From positions 1-64,000 of the forward strand of contig NZ_BCVP01000003.1 of NCBI RefSeq assembly GCF_001591805.1: a stretch of DNA of 64,000 nucleotides, given 5' to 3'. The notes beneath the pieces were generated by a model. It saw only the letters and a program-made list of their open reading frames with translations. It did no database searches and had not been told where the DNA came from. The translations under genes and the position numbers were made by a program. Every line of letters starts with the position of its first letter. Positions within the stretch are counted from its first letter, which is position 1. Source of the DNA: Neobacillus novalis NBRC 102450 (GTDB lineage Bacteria; Bacillota; Bacilli; Bacillales; Cytobacillaceae). Of the stretch, positions 43,952 through 52,787 are shown one piece after another.

Positions 43952-45586
43952 CTAAATGGCGATTACCTTATGGCGGCCATCAAAATCAAAAGAAAGCATC
44001 ATTATCTCGTTAATAAAGTTAAGACCATATTGATTTAAATAGTAAAAAATATTCCAAACTCTTTCTTGCGGAAAGCCATCTGGCCTTAATGCAAGATCGA
44101 CCCGGGCAAATTTCCTTAATTGGGTATTGTGTTTCAGTTTAACGGCGCCTTCAAGCTTGGCTTCCATGAAACTGATTTCCTTTAACAGGTAATTTTCGTT
44201 CTTCTTAAGCATCGGCACCAGTGCTTGGTTTAGCTCCTCTGTTTTGGCTTCAATCAGCTGATACTGCTTTAATAACAGGTCTTTTGTCCTTGAAAATAAT
44301 TCTTCTAATTCTTTATCTTTGATTACTTCTAGAAACTTGGCTCTTTCTATTTCCGTTCCCCTGCTTAAAACATCCGCTAAATCCAAATTTAACTCCGAAA
44401 TATCTGTTTCAACCGAACGGTCTAGGAAGGTAATATTCAAACGCGGGACAATTGGAGGCATACTTATTTTAAAATGTTCAAAAACAAGTTTCAGCTCCGC
44501 CCAGTACGAAATTTCCCCAGGACCTGCAATAAACGCAATGGTTGGAAAAAGCCATTCCTGCATTAGCGGCCTCGTCACCACATTATTGCTTAGTTTCGCT
44601 GGATTTTCAGCAGCCAGCCCCACTAACTCTTCCTTAGAAAAGGAGATAGCGCCACTTTTACCCACAAAACAATCTATTGTGCGATCATATTCAAGTAAAA
44701 TTCGCTCATTTCTTTTTTCATCATAATAGAACAGGTTTGCCGCTTGCTCGCTTGCTTCAATTGTAAGGGGAAAACCCTTTTTACCTATTTGCTTTTGCTG
44801 CTCTAACAATGAGTATGTTATCGAATCATGATGAGTAATTTGCGCCGTTAAGAATTCCTTCTGTAACTGGCGGAATTCCTTGTTCCCGGAATCAACGATT
44901 AAAAGCCCATAATCCTTAAACAATTCCATGATAATATTAGCAAAAAAATCGACGAAGGTGGACGATTTTACAAGCTGAGCTTCAGCAAATGCTAATAATT
45001 CTTTCGTGTGTTCCGTCTCTCCAAAGTTTTCAATTAAATTTTTTACCCATGAATAACAAAGGTCTTTGTTTAAATGAATATCTGATACCATTTTCTTTTG
45101 GTAAACTTTTTCCGGATAGGTCCATTTGTCTGTTTTTTGCTCAACCGGCACAAACAAATGATTAACTTCTTGGAAATCATGATCTTCTCCCGCTATCCAA
45201 AAAACAGGAATAACAGGAATCCCAAGCTGACTTTCTTTTTGTATTGCCAATTTAATAATCGAAATAACTTTATGTATCGAGTAAAGCGGTCCAGTTAGGA
45301 TTCCAGCTTGCTGTCCGCCTATCACAACGACGCTATTACTTTGTTTTAATTTATCTATAGACCTCTCAACAGCATCTGAAGAAGGAAAACGCTTCATAAA
45401 AGTCTCAATATGGGCAGCAACCTCCATGCGCGGAAACGGTCTACCAGCTAATTCAGCTATTCTTTTCATATCATCGTGTCGATCATTAAACCGATAATGA
45501 AAAAAAGGCTGAATATCAGCAGATTGTTCCAAATAACTTGACGCAAACCGATTGGCTGCTGGTAAAGAGAGATTTAAAATCTCCAT
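43952..45586 (-). CDS. bshC: Bacillithiol biosynthesis cysteine-adding enzyme BshC
   Basis: Adds cysteine to glucosaminyl-malate in the last step of bacillithiol, the main thiol of Bacilli. The 544-residue product has the nucleotide-like fold segments VVVIGGQQAGILTGP and FWIAGEDHDFQEVNH and a long C-terminal coiled coil (about 380-460), as in B. subtilis YllA/BshC. It lies directly upstream of mraZ as in B. subtilis. Confidence 0.95.
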   Translation of the reverse strand: MEILNLSLPAANRFASSYLEQSADIQPFFHYRFNDRHDDMKRIAELAGRPFPRMEVAAHIETFMKRFPSSDAVERSIDKLKQSNSVVVIGGQQAGILTGPLYSIHKVISIIKLAIQKESQLGIPVIPVFWIAGEDHDFQEVNHLFVPVEQKTDKWTYPEKVYQKKMVSDIHLNKDLCYSWVKNLIENFGETEHTKELLAFAEAQLVKSSTFVDFFANIIMELFKDYGLLIVDSGNKEFRQLQKEFLTAQITHHDSITYSLLEQQKQIGKKGFPLTIEASEQAANLFYYDEKRNERILLEYDRTIDCFVGKSGAISFSKEELVGLAAENPAKLSNNVVTRPLMQEWLFPTIAFIAGPGEISYWAELKLVFEHFKISMPPIVPRLNITFLDRSVETDISELNLDLADVLSRGTEIERAKFLEVIKDKELEELFSRTKDLLLKQYQLIEAKTEELNQALVPMLKKNENYLLKEISFMEAKLEGAVKLKHNTQLRKFARVDLALRPDGFPQERVWNIFYYLNQYGLNFINEIMMLSFDFDGRHKVIAI

Positions 45587-45628
45587 TCATGTACTTCCTT
45601 TCTGTTCATCCAAATTCATTCTTTTACG

Positions 45629-45637
45629 AGTATACCA
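45629..45637 (-). promoter_or_regulatory. candidate extended -10 element of bshC
   Basis: The minus strand reads TGGTATACT, a TGn extension joined to TATACT, about 43 bases before the bshC ATG. No good -35 is present at normal spacing, as often seen with extended -10 promoters. Confidence 0.4.
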
Positions 45638-45666
45638 CTACCCACCCATTTTAAAAAAATTTTTGC

Positions 45667-46062
45667 TTAAGATACAAAGGTAAAGGTTATCGCACGATAA
45701 ATTAAACCATAAAGGGTTAAGGTAATATAGGCAAGAAAAAAAATAATAAAATTAAAGCGCCAAAAACCCTTGACCACCTTTTTTAAGATGATTTCCTGCT
45801 TCACCTTCCAATGAACGACAACAAACACCATTGCAATTAAAATCATAAATAAAATGATTAGCCACGATAATGATTTCCCCGATAGGGTGATAATTAAAAA
45901 GTGAACAGAAATAATATATAAAATGGTTGTATAATCTAACGCTTTATGAATAGATTTGCGCTTGTTTTTTGTCATTAATTTTATTAGTAAATACACTAAT
46001 ATAGAACCGATAAACGGCAGTGTAAAGACCACAGTTAATATAGAGGAAAAGATAGTAGTCAG
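45667..46062 (-). CDS. DUF3397 membrane protein
   Basis: Small membrane protein of about 131 residues with four hydrophobic segments and a basic loop (MTKNKRKSIHK). Function unknown; DUF3397 genes commonly lie next to panE and bshC in Bacilli. The first standard start is GTG at 46032, but the frame stays open and hydrophobic back to a CTG at 46062 (LTTIFSSILTVVFTLPF), which overlaps the panE stop as CTGA. The ribosome-like stretch AGAGGGGGCGGAGG lies just before it. I list the longer form; the 121-residue GTG form is possible. Confidence 0.7.
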   Translation of the reverse strand: MTTIFSSILTVVFTLPFIGSILVYLLIKLMTKNKRKSIHKALDYTTILYIISVHFLIITLSGKSLSWLIILFMILIAMVFVVVHWKVKQEIILKKVVKGFWRFNFIIFFLAYITLTLYGLIYRAITFTFVS

Positions 46063-46961
46063 GACCTCCGCCCCCTCTCTCCTTCTTTTCCTTTAATCAA
46101 ATAATAAAAAATTTCTAGTTGAGGAGCTTTCTTTTCCTGTCTAACAGCCTCTTCCAATAAAAATCCCAAAATAGCGTTTATTTCCGTCAGTCTGTTTGCT
46201 TCAATATCTTTTAGCATCGAAGAGCGATTTTCTGCAGTGTTTTTACAAATAGCAATAATTTGCTGTAGATGCTCCTCCTGTTTTTCCAAATTCAAAATAA
46301 AAGAGATTTCACAAAAAAGACTCTTTAATACATGATAATAAGCGCGATTGTTTACCAATTCCCCATTTTGCACCTGTAGGATGGCAGTCAAGGGATTAAT
46401 GACCGCATTGACAATTAATTTATTTTCCAGCATTTTGTAGTAGTCTTCCTGGAATACAATCGGAAATTCCTTTGAAAAGCTGGCAGAAAATTGATGCAGC
46501 AATAAGCCATCTCCGTTGAAAACCGCAACGTTAGTTTTACCTTCACCATTATGGTTTACTCGATATGGATTTTCCTTTAATGCTCCATGTTCGACTGAAC
46601 CCAGAAAGATATTCTTGGCCCGGATTTTCTTAAGAAGCTTTAAATGGCCCATCCCATTCTGTAGAAATAATAGATTTTCAGGCATCACGGGTAAATGATT
46701 TATTTTTTCAATAATCGCTTGAAGCTGGTATTGCTTAACAGCAATAATCGTTAAAGCCTCTGTTCCCTGCCATTCGGTAATTGGTAACGCACTAACCATG
46801 GATATCGTTTGTTCTGATTCTTTTTGCAATAAGATTCCATATTTATTTATCTGGGCTGCTTGCTCCTCTGTTCTTGTGTAAATCGTTACCTCGAAAACTC
46901 TGCTAATATACGCAGCAAATAATAATCCAATTGAACCGGCTCCGATTATTCCAACCTTCAT
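46059..46961 (-). CDS. ylbQ: 2-dehydropantoate 2-reductase family protein
   Basis: Likely reduces ketopantoate to pantoate for coenzyme A synthesis. The 300-residue product has the NADP-binding MKVGIIGAGSIGLLFA motif, LLFLQNGMGH and the C-terminal helical domain with the active-site Lys in NKLIVNAVINPLTA. Position before bshC matches B. subtilis ylbQ. Paralogues (PanE) exist in Bacilli, so the in vivo substrate is not certain. Confidence 0.88.
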   Translation of the reverse strand: MKVGIIGAGSIGLLFAAYISRVFEVTIYTRTEEQAAQINKYGILLQKESEQTISMVSALPITEWQGTEALTIIAVKQYQLQAIIEKINHLPVMPENLLFLQNGMGHLKLLKKIRAKNIFLGSVEHGALKENPYRVNHNGEGKTNVAVFNGDGLLLHQFSASFSKEFPIVFQEDYYKMLENKLIVNAVINPLTAILQVQNGELVNNRAYYHVLKSLFCEISFILNLEKQEEHLQQIIAICKNTAENRSSMLKDIEANRLTEINAILGFLLEEAVRQEKKAPQLEIFYYLIKGKEGERGRRS

Positions 46962-47036
46962 GGTAATCCCTCATTTGGTAGTCTTTCCTCCTATTTTATC
47001 AGATAATAGCGGTTTCTTGTGAATGAGATTAATGAA

Positions 47037-47075
47037 AAAAATCCCTTATCGTCAATAGAACGACCAGGGATTTTT
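47037..47075 (-). terminator. terminator after the acyl-CoA carboxylase genes
   Basis: Outer arms AAAAATCCCT/AGGGATTTTT (47037-47046 and 47066-47075) enclose a second short pair TCGT/ACGA. The run of T after the stem on the minus strand fits a terminator, four bases beyond the carboxyltransferase stop. Confidence 0.8.
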
Positions 47076-47078
47076 GGA

Positions 47079-48620
47079 CTATACTGGATAAACTGGGTGT
47101 TTGCGAACACTAAAGGTTAATTCTTTCGTTTCATAGTAAGCAAAGCGCTGAATGAGCACATCTCTCAATTCAGCTGGTGCAACAATTTCGTCAACAATGA
47201 GATCAGATGCTAACTTATAAATATCGATATGTTCTTTATACTCTTTTTGCTTTGCTTGGACGAAGGCGATTCTTTCTTTTGGATCCTCAATTTCATTAAT
47301 CTTGTTGGAATAGACAGCATTGACAGCCGCTTCAGGACCCATAACGGCAATTTGTGCAGTTGGCAGTGCGATACAGCAATCAGGTTCAAACGCCGGACCA
47401 GCCATCGCATAAAGACCAGCACCATAAGCCTTCCTAACAACAACAGAAATTTTCGGTACCGTTGCCGAGCTCATCGCCGCAATTAATTTTGCCCCATGAC
47501 GAATAATTCCGGCGCGTTCTACCTTTGTCCCAATCATAAAACCAGGTACATCGGCAAGGAATAATAATGGAATGTGAAAGGCGTCGCAGAGCTGGATAAA
47601 TTTTGCCGCCTTATCAGCAGAATCAACGAATAATACGCCGCCTTTTACTTTAGGCTGATTCGCAATGATACCAACAGCCCTTCCATCGATTCTAGCTAAT
47701 CCGGTAATTAATTCCGGTGCAAACAATCTTTTCACTTCATAAAAACTAGCATTGTCAACCAGTCTATCGATACATTCATACATATCAAACGGAGCGTTTT
47801 GGTTTTCTGGAATGATTGCTTCTAATTCGCGGCCTTCTTTCGCGGCCACACCATCCGTGATTTTTGTTCTTTCTTTAAAGCTGGCAGGAAAATAGCTGAT
47901 ATACTGTTTCGCTGATTCAATCGCTTCTTCCTCACTGAAGGCAAGGACATCACCGCAGCCGCTGACTGAACAGTGCATTCTGGCGCCGCCCATTTCTTCT
48001 AAGGAAACCTTTTCACCAATAACCTTTTCAGCCATCCGTGGTGAGCCAAGATACATCGAGGCATTTTGGTCAACCATGATGACGATATCGCAAAACGCTG
48101 GAATGTATGCACCTCCAGCTGCTGAAGGGCCAAATAGAATACAAACCTGCGGAATCATCCCGGAAAGCTTCACTTGATTATAGAAGATTTTTCCTGCTCC
48201 GCGGCGGTTTGGAAACATCTCTAATTGGTCAGTAATTCGTGCTCCGGCTGAATCGACTAGATAAAATAAAGGAACCTGCAATTTCTCCGCTGTTTCCTGA
48301 ATCCGGATTATCTTTTCAACTGTCCGAGCTCCCCAAGAACCAGCTTTGATGGTCGAATCATTTGCCATGACACAGACTGTCTGGCCATTAATTTTACCAA
48401 TGGCCGTTATGACGCCATCTGCCGGCAAATCTCCAGCCTTAAAATTGGCAAATTTACCGTCTTCTTCGTATTTACCTTCATCAAACAATAAGGCAAGCCG
48501 GTCACGAACAAAGAGTTTTTTTTGTTCCTTGGCTTTCTCATGATATTTTGGTTGACCGCCAGTCTCAATTTTTTTTCTGTTTTCATTTAATTGCTCAGTT
48601 AATGTGTTTGTTGCTGCCAT
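47079..48620 (-). CDS. Acyl-CoA carboxylase carboxyltransferase subunit
   Basis: Transfers CO2 from carboxybiotin to an acyl-CoA. The 513-residue product is of the propionyl/methylmalonyl/methylcrotonyl-CoA carboxylase beta type, with two crotonase-fold halves: DSAGARITDQ and GPSAAGGAYIPAFCD in the first, FLADVPGFMIGTKVE and VVVRKAYGAGLYAM in the second. It ends a three-gene unit with carrier and biotin carboxylase. The acyl substrate cannot be told from sequence; B. subtilis yngE is a relative. Confidence 0.9.
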   Translation of the reverse strand: MAATNTLTEQLNENRKKIETGGQPKYHEKAKEQKKLFVRDRLALLFDEGKYEEDGKFANFKAGDLPADGVITAIGKINGQTVCVMANDSTIKAGSWGARTVEKIIRIQETAEKLQVPLFYLVDSAGARITDQLEMFPNRRGAGKIFYNQVKLSGMIPQVCILFGPSAAGGAYIPAFCDIVIMVDQNASMYLGSPRMAEKVIGEKVSLEEMGGARMHCSVSGCGDVLAFSEEEAIESAKQYISYFPASFKERTKITDGVAAKEGRELEAIIPENQNAPFDMYECIDRLVDNASFYEVKRLFAPELITGLARIDGRAVGIIANQPKVKGGVLFVDSADKAAKFIQLCDAFHIPLLFLADVPGFMIGTKVERAGIIRHGAKLIAAMSSATVPKISVVVRKAYGAGLYAMAGPAFEPDCCIALPTAQIAVMGPEAAVNAVYSNKINEIEDPKERIAFVQAKQKEYKEHIDIYKLASDLIVDEIVAPAELRDVLIQRFAYYETKELTFSVRKHPVYPV

Positions 48621-48642
48621 TAATGCTCCCCCTCGAAAAATG

Positions 48643-48855
48643 CTATTCTAAGACAATGAGAACGTCGCCTTCATTGACAAAATCACCGATCGTAACCTTC
48701 ACTTCTAGTACAATGCCTTCTGTCGTGCTTTCAATCGGAATTTCCATTTTCATCGATTCAAGCATTAATACTTCCTGACCTGCACTAACGGGGTTACCGT
48801 TTTCTGTAAAAATATTCAAAACCGTTCCTGCCATCGATGCTGTAATTTCTTTCAT
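48643..48855 (-). CDS. Biotin carboxyl carrier protein, single domain
   Basis: The 70-residue biotinyl domain holds the biotinylation motif ESMKME with Lys36, between two glycine-containing beta turns (SMAGTVLN, VNEGDVLIVL). Unlike AccB of fatty acid synthesis it lacks the N-terminal extension, like YngHB of B. subtilis. It lies between the carboxyltransferase and biotin carboxylase genes and should serve them. Confidence 0.92.
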   Translation of the reverse strand: MKEITASMAGTVLNIFTENGNPVSAGQEVLMLESMKMEIPIESTTEGIVLEVKVTIGDFVNEGDVLIVLE

Positions 48856-48867
48856 GCTTCTCTCCCC

Positions 48868-50205
48868 TTATTTCACTAATTTTTTTGTTAAAAAACTTGT
48901 CGTATACGATCCATTTTGGAAGTCTTCATTGGCTAGAATCTTTAAAAAAAGTGGTGCATTTGTTTTTATTCCTTCAATTTTCACACCGTTAAAGAAGTTT
49001 TCTGCTGCTGCCAATGCTTCTTTCCGTGTTTGACCATGAACGATACATTTGGCAATCATTGGGTCATAAAATGGGGTAACAGTTCCCCCCTCCTCGTAAC
49101 CCGCATCAATCCTTACTTCGCCGCTTTGATTCCAGTTAAGCGAAGTAATTTTCCCTGGTGATGGTAAAAAGCGGACAGGGTCTTCCGCATAAAGACGAAA
49201 CTCAATCGCATTGCCTGATGAAACAATCGCTGATTGCGGCAAAGGTAATTTCTCCCCTCTTGCTGCGAGAATTTGCCATTTGACTAAATCAAGATTCGTA
49301 ATCATTTCGGTTACGGGATGCTCTACCTGCAGTCGTGTATTCATTTCTAAAAAATAAAAATTTTCATTTTCATCGACAATGAATTCAATCGTTCCTGCAT
49401 TCGTGTAATCTACGGCACGCGCTGCTTTTACTGCCGTTTCGAACATCTTTTGTCTTACAGCTTCCGAAAGAAATGGCGATGGTGATTCTTCGACAACCTT
49501 TTGATGTCTTCTTTGAATCGAACAGTCCCGCTCAAACAGGTGAACGATATTTCCGTGATTGTCGCCAAATACCTGAACTTCAACATGCCTGGCATCAGCA
49601 ATATATTTCTCAATAAAAACTTCATCAGAACCGAAATAGGCCATTGCTCGCGACTTTGTCGAATCATAAGACTTAACGAGCGCTTGCTCATTTTCACAAA
49701 GCACCATTCCAATCCCGCCGCCGCCGCCGCTTGCCTTCAGCATGACAGGATAACCGATTGATGCTGCAAGGCCGCAAGCCTCCTCAATCGTCTTTAACCC
49801 GGATTCGCTTCCGGGCACTACTGGTATTCCCGCCAGCTCCATTGTTTGGCGCGAAACGATTTTATCTCCCATTAATTCGATCGTTTCGGGATTTGGTCCG
49901 ATAAAAATAATTCCATCTTTGAGCGCTTGTTTCGCAAATGCGGCATTTTCAGATAAAAAGCCATATCCTGGATGGATGGCATCCACGTTTTCGCTTCTTG
50001 CAATTTCTAAAATTTTTTCTGCCTGCAAATAGGATTTATTGACAGGCGGTTCCCCCACACAAACCGCCTTAGAAGCCGCTTTCACAAACGGCATTTCCTT
50101 GTCAGCTTCGGAATAAATCGCAATCGTTTCAATTCCCATCTCCTGACAAGTCTTAATGATCCGCAGCGCAATTTCTCCTCGATTGGCAATTAAAATTTTT
50201 TGCAC
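48868..50205 (-). CDS. Biotin carboxylase subunit of acyl-CoA carboxylase
   Basis: ATP-dependent carboxylation of biotin on the carrier protein. The 445-residue ATP-grasp enzyme begins VQKILIANRGEIALRIIKTC and has KASGGGGGIGM, the FLEMNTRLQVEHPVTE segment and a C-terminal biotin carboxylase domain. The GTG at 50205 with AAAGGGG 7 bases upstream is chosen over an in-frame ATG at 50241. It is the first gene of the unit; a housekeeping accC is expected elsewhere. Confidence 0.93.
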   Translation of the reverse strand: MQKILIANRGEIALRIIKTCQEMGIETIAIYSEADKEMPFVKAASKAVCVGEPPVNKSYLQAEKILEIARSENVDAIHPGYGFLSENAAFAKQALKDGIIFIGPNPETIELMGDKIVSRQTMELAGIPVVPGSESGLKTIEEACGLAASIGYPVMLKASGGGGGIGMVLCENEQALVKSYDSTKSRAMAYFGSDEVFIEKYIADARHVEVQVFGDNHGNIVHLFERDCSIQRRHQKVVEESPSPFLSEAVRQKMFETAVKAARAVDYTNAGTIEFIVDENENFYFLEMNTRLQVEHPVTEMITNLDLVKWQILAARGEKLPLPQSAIVSSGNAIEFRLYAEDPVRFLPSPGKITSLNWNQSGEVRIDAGYEEGGTVTPFYDPMIAKCIVHGQTRKEALAAAENFFNGVKIEGIKTNAPLFLKILANEDFQNGSYTTSFLTKKLVK

Positions 50206-50440
50206 ATTTTTTCCCCTTTCATACCCCTTTTGTTCCATCATTAATATGTTTCTACATCATTCCCCGAATTTCCTGCAAAATTTGAAAACGCTATCAGAGT
50301 TTATAGGAAGAATTTTTTCTATTTTTGTTATATAATGATATTAATTCGTTTTGAAAAATGCAAAAATTATTCACCTCACGTTATTCAGAAACAATCGCAT
50401 ATAGACAAAAATATGAGGTTATTATTTTAGGAGGATGGCT

Positions 50441-50914
50441 ATGGGAGTAAAAGTGGAAAAACTAAAAGTAAATTTTAAAACACTGGAAGAGTTTAAAAAA
50501 TTTAAAGAATATGGGATTCAAGAGTTATCCATGCTTGAAGATCTTGAAGCAAATATGATTGATAATGATAGTGAATCACCATTTTACGGAGTTTATTTCG
50601 GGGACAAACTAGTAGCACGCATGAGTCTATATCAAATTAACGCTAAATTTGACCGCTATTTCTATCCACCGCAAAACTATTTAGAATTATGGAAGCTTGA
50701 AGTGTTACCTGATTATCAAGGTAAGGGGTATGGCAAACAGCTTGTCGAGTTTGCGAAAAGCTTTGGTCTGCCAATCAAAACAAACCCGAGAGTGAAGTCA
50801 AGCAGCTTTTGGGAAAAGATGGAGTTTGCTAATGTAGAATATGACATGGAGCGTGACCGTGGAGAAAATCCACTTGTCTGGTATCCAGATGGTGTCGAAG
50901 CACAGCATCATTAA
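50441..50914 (+). CDS. ylbP: GNAT-family N-acetyltransferase YlbP
   Basis: The 157-residue product contains a GNAT fold with the acetyl-CoA loop DYQGKGYGKQLVEFA (about 90-104). The substrate is unknown. AGGAGG lies 6 bases before the ATG at 50441; an in-frame ATG at 50435 is part of that site. One of the few plus-strand genes; placed between rsfA and ylbQ as in B. subtilis, but here the carboxylase genes intervene on the ylbQ side. Confidence 0.9.
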   Translation: MGVKVEKLKVNFKTLEEFKKFKEYGIQELSMLEDLEANMIDNDSESPFYGVYFGDKLVARMSLYQINAKFDRYFYPPQNYLELWKLEVLPDYQGKGYGKQLVEFAKSFGLPIKTNPRVKSSSFWEKMEFANVEYDMERDRGENPLVWYPDGVEAQHH

Positions 50915-50925
50915 TAGAGGAACGA

Positions 50926-50961
50926 AGTAAAAAGCGGACAAAGAAGTGTCCGCTTTTTACT
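50926..50961. terminator. bidirectional terminator between ylbP and rsfA
   Basis: Perfect 15-bp arms AGTAAAAAGCGGACA/TGTCCGCTTTTTACT with a 6-base loop. It serves the two convergent genes and includes the rsfA stop region. Confidence 0.9.
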
Positions 50962-51589
50962 ATTTCTCTACTCTTTCAAGATTGCCGTTTTTGTCCATTT
51001 GGAATTTTACCTTTTGCTGTCTGTCCTCATCTTGGAGGACAACCATCTTCCGAGCTCTTTCCATAATTTCAATTAAAGAGCGGTAATCCTCTTCAATTGC
51101 CTTTAAATTTTTTGCCAGTCTTTCATTTTCCGCAGCCAAATAAAAAGTTTTCTTCTCCAACTCTTTGATTTTTTCCGAAGATTTCTTCCTAACCTCTTCA
51201 ATGCTGGATGAGTTTTCCGCTCGTTTTTGAAGTCCTTCTAAAAAATGAACGACTGCGGGGAAGGTAATTGTACTGCCCTGCTCACATCCAGGCGGCGCCG
51301 ATATCGTTTCCACTTGATGCTCTTCTTGAAAAGGCTCCGCTTCCACTGGGTTTTCTTGCTTCTTCAACTCTTTACGCTGTTTCTTTGCAAGCTCAATTCC
51401 TGATTTATATTGCTTTCTAACATATGAGTTCCAACGGAATCCGCAGGCTGCCGAGGTTCTTGATAGCTGTTTGCCTACTTCCTCAAATGCTTGCAGCTGT
51501 GTTCCGCCTTCACGGATATAGCGGAGCACCACTTCAGCAAGCAGCAAATCTTCGTCTTGGGACCACGCATCTTGTCGGGTTGGTGACAT
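50960..51589 (-). CDS. rsfA: Prespore-specific regulator RsfA
   Basis: DNA-binding regulator that fine-tunes sigmaF genes in the forespore. The 209-residue product has an N-terminal Myb/SANT-like domain (TRQDAWSQDEDLLLAEVVLRYI and CGFRWNSYVRKQY) and a C-terminal coiled coil (about 140-195). The ATG at 51589 has AGGAGG 9 bases upstream and matches the YlbO start; an in-frame start at 51628 is rejected. Confidence 0.94.
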   Translation of the reverse strand: MSPTRQDAWSQDEDLLLAEVVLRYIREGGTQLQAFEEVGKQLSRTSAACGFRWNSYVRKQYKSGIELAKKQRKELKKQENPVEAEPFQEEHQVETISAPPGCEQGSTITFPAVVHFLEGLQKRAENSSSIEEVRKKSSEKIKELEKKTFYLAAENERLAKNLKAIEEDYRSLIEIMERARKMVVLQDEDRQQKVKFQMDKNGNLERVEK

Positions 51590-51665
51590 CAGTTCATCCC
51601 TCCTAGTGTTTTTATAATACATATGCATCTACTAGAAAAGATAGACTCAAACAAGGGTTGTCTTT

Positions 51666-52439
51666 TTAATCTTTATTCATAAATCGGTTAACATAATCAT
51701 GATGGGCATCACTTTCCCATAGCAATGCACAATTTCTTACCTCTTCCTCTATTCTTTCGCGCAGCTTCGATTCCTCCCACTTTCGAGTCCATATTCTTTT
51801 ATAGGACTTCAGGACTCTTAAATCCTTGGCTAAGATTTTTTCAAGATATGCTTCACACGACTTTAACGCATCTTTTTCGAAAAGATTATCAATAAAACCG
51901 GAAGCTTTTAATTCTTCTGCTGTTTGCAGTTCAGCATCCATTAGCATTTTCATTGCGTTTGCTGCCGGGAGTTTTTCTGCAAGGATAGCCCCTCCGCCCC
52001 AGCCAGTGGTTATCGCCTGCTTTCCTTGGACAAAACCTGCTTTAATTCCATTTCGCGCAAGACGAAAATCGCAGGCTGCAGCAAGTTCACAGCCGCCCCC
52101 AATCGAGGATCCATTTATGAGCGCTATGGTCGGAATCGGTAACGTAAGCAGCGAATAAAGAATCGCAGCCATCTTTGAAAGCATAGAGTAGGCTTCCTCT
52201 TTAGTGTGCAGTAGATGAAAAACGGATAAATCTCCTCCGGAACAAAAGGCCTGGTCCCCTTCTCCAGTAATAATCAGCGCCTTACTATCATCCTCAGAAG
52301 CTCTTTTTATCGCCGCTCCTATTCCGTTCATCACATCATAATTAATAGCATTTCTTTTTTCATTTCTTGTAATTGTAAATAACAGATAACCCTTATCCCG
52401 TTTTTCAATGGTATATGACAAATTCCCACTTCCATTCAT
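51666..52439 (-). CDS. Enoyl-CoA hydratase/isomerase family protein
   Basis: The 257-residue crotonase-fold protein has the oxyanion-hole segment GDQAFCSGGDLSVF and INGSSIGGGCELAAACD. The second Glu of classic hydratases is not obvious (GKQAITTGWGGGAILAEK occupies that region), so it may be a hydrolase or isomerase of the family; it looks like 3-hydroxyisobutyryl-CoA hydrolase-like short relatives. The ATG at 52439 has a weak ribosome site; TTG at 52421 is an alternative. It lies between rpmF and rsfA, where B. subtilis has no gene. Confidence 0.78.
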   Translation of the reverse strand: MNGSGNLSYTIEKRDKGYLLFTITRNEKRNAINYDVMNGIGAAIKRASEDDSKALIITGEGDQAFCSGGDLSVFHLLHTKEEAYSMLSKMAAILYSLLTLPIPTIALINGSSIGGGCELAAACDFRLARNGIKAGFVQGKQAITTGWGGGAILAEKLPAANAMKMLMDAELQTAEELKASGFIDNLFEKDALKSCEAYLEKILAKDLRVLKSYKRIWTRKWEESKLRERIEEEVRNCALLWESDAHHDYVNRFMNKD

Positions 52440-52476
52440 ATAGATGATTATTTATTAACAACTTTTGTAAACGACA

Positions 52477-52508
52477 AAAGCACAAGGGCATAAAAACCCT
52501 TGTGCTTT
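52477..52508 (-). terminator. intrinsic terminator after rpmF
   Basis: Twelve-bp perfect arms AAAGCACAAGGG/CCCTTGTGCTTT with an 8-base loop. On the minus strand TGTCG follows, so the T-run is short; the stem starts 15 bases after the rpmF stop. Confidence 0.75.
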
Positions 52509-52523
52509 CTATCCTAACAGAAA

Positions 52524-52697
52524 TTAGTCGTTTACAACGTCTTTTCCTTTGTATGTTCCGCAAGCTTTACATACGCGGTGGCTAAGTTTCATTTCACCAC
52601 AGTTTGGGCAGCTTACCATACCAGGTACGTTTAATTTAAAATGAGTACGACGTTTTCTCTTTACAGTTTTAGAAGTTCTTCTAAAAGGTACAGCCAT
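52524..52697 (-). CDS. rpmF: Ribosomal protein L32, zinc-binding form
   Basis: Large-subunit protein of 57 residues with the basic N-terminus [20 protein letters not shown] and four zinc-binding cysteines at 30, 33, 43 and 46 (CPNC...CKAC). This is the zinc-containing form rather than a Cys-free paralogue. AAGGAGGTG lies 6 bases before the ATG at 52697. It shares a transcript with ylbN. Confidence 0.98.
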   Translation of the reverse strand: MAVPFRRTSKTVKRKRRTHFKLNVPGMVSCPNCGEMKLSHRVCKACGTYKGKDVVND

Positions 52698-52787
52698 TCT
52701 TCCCACCTCCTTAAAGAGTATTAAGAAAGGAATGAAGGCCAGGGATACTGGTTCTTCACTTTGCTTCTTAGTTTTTGCCGATTAGAT

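Noticed and set aside
50435-50440. ATG at 50435 as ylbP start
   Set aside because: This ATG lies inside the AGGAGGATGGCT ribosome site of the next ATG at 50441.
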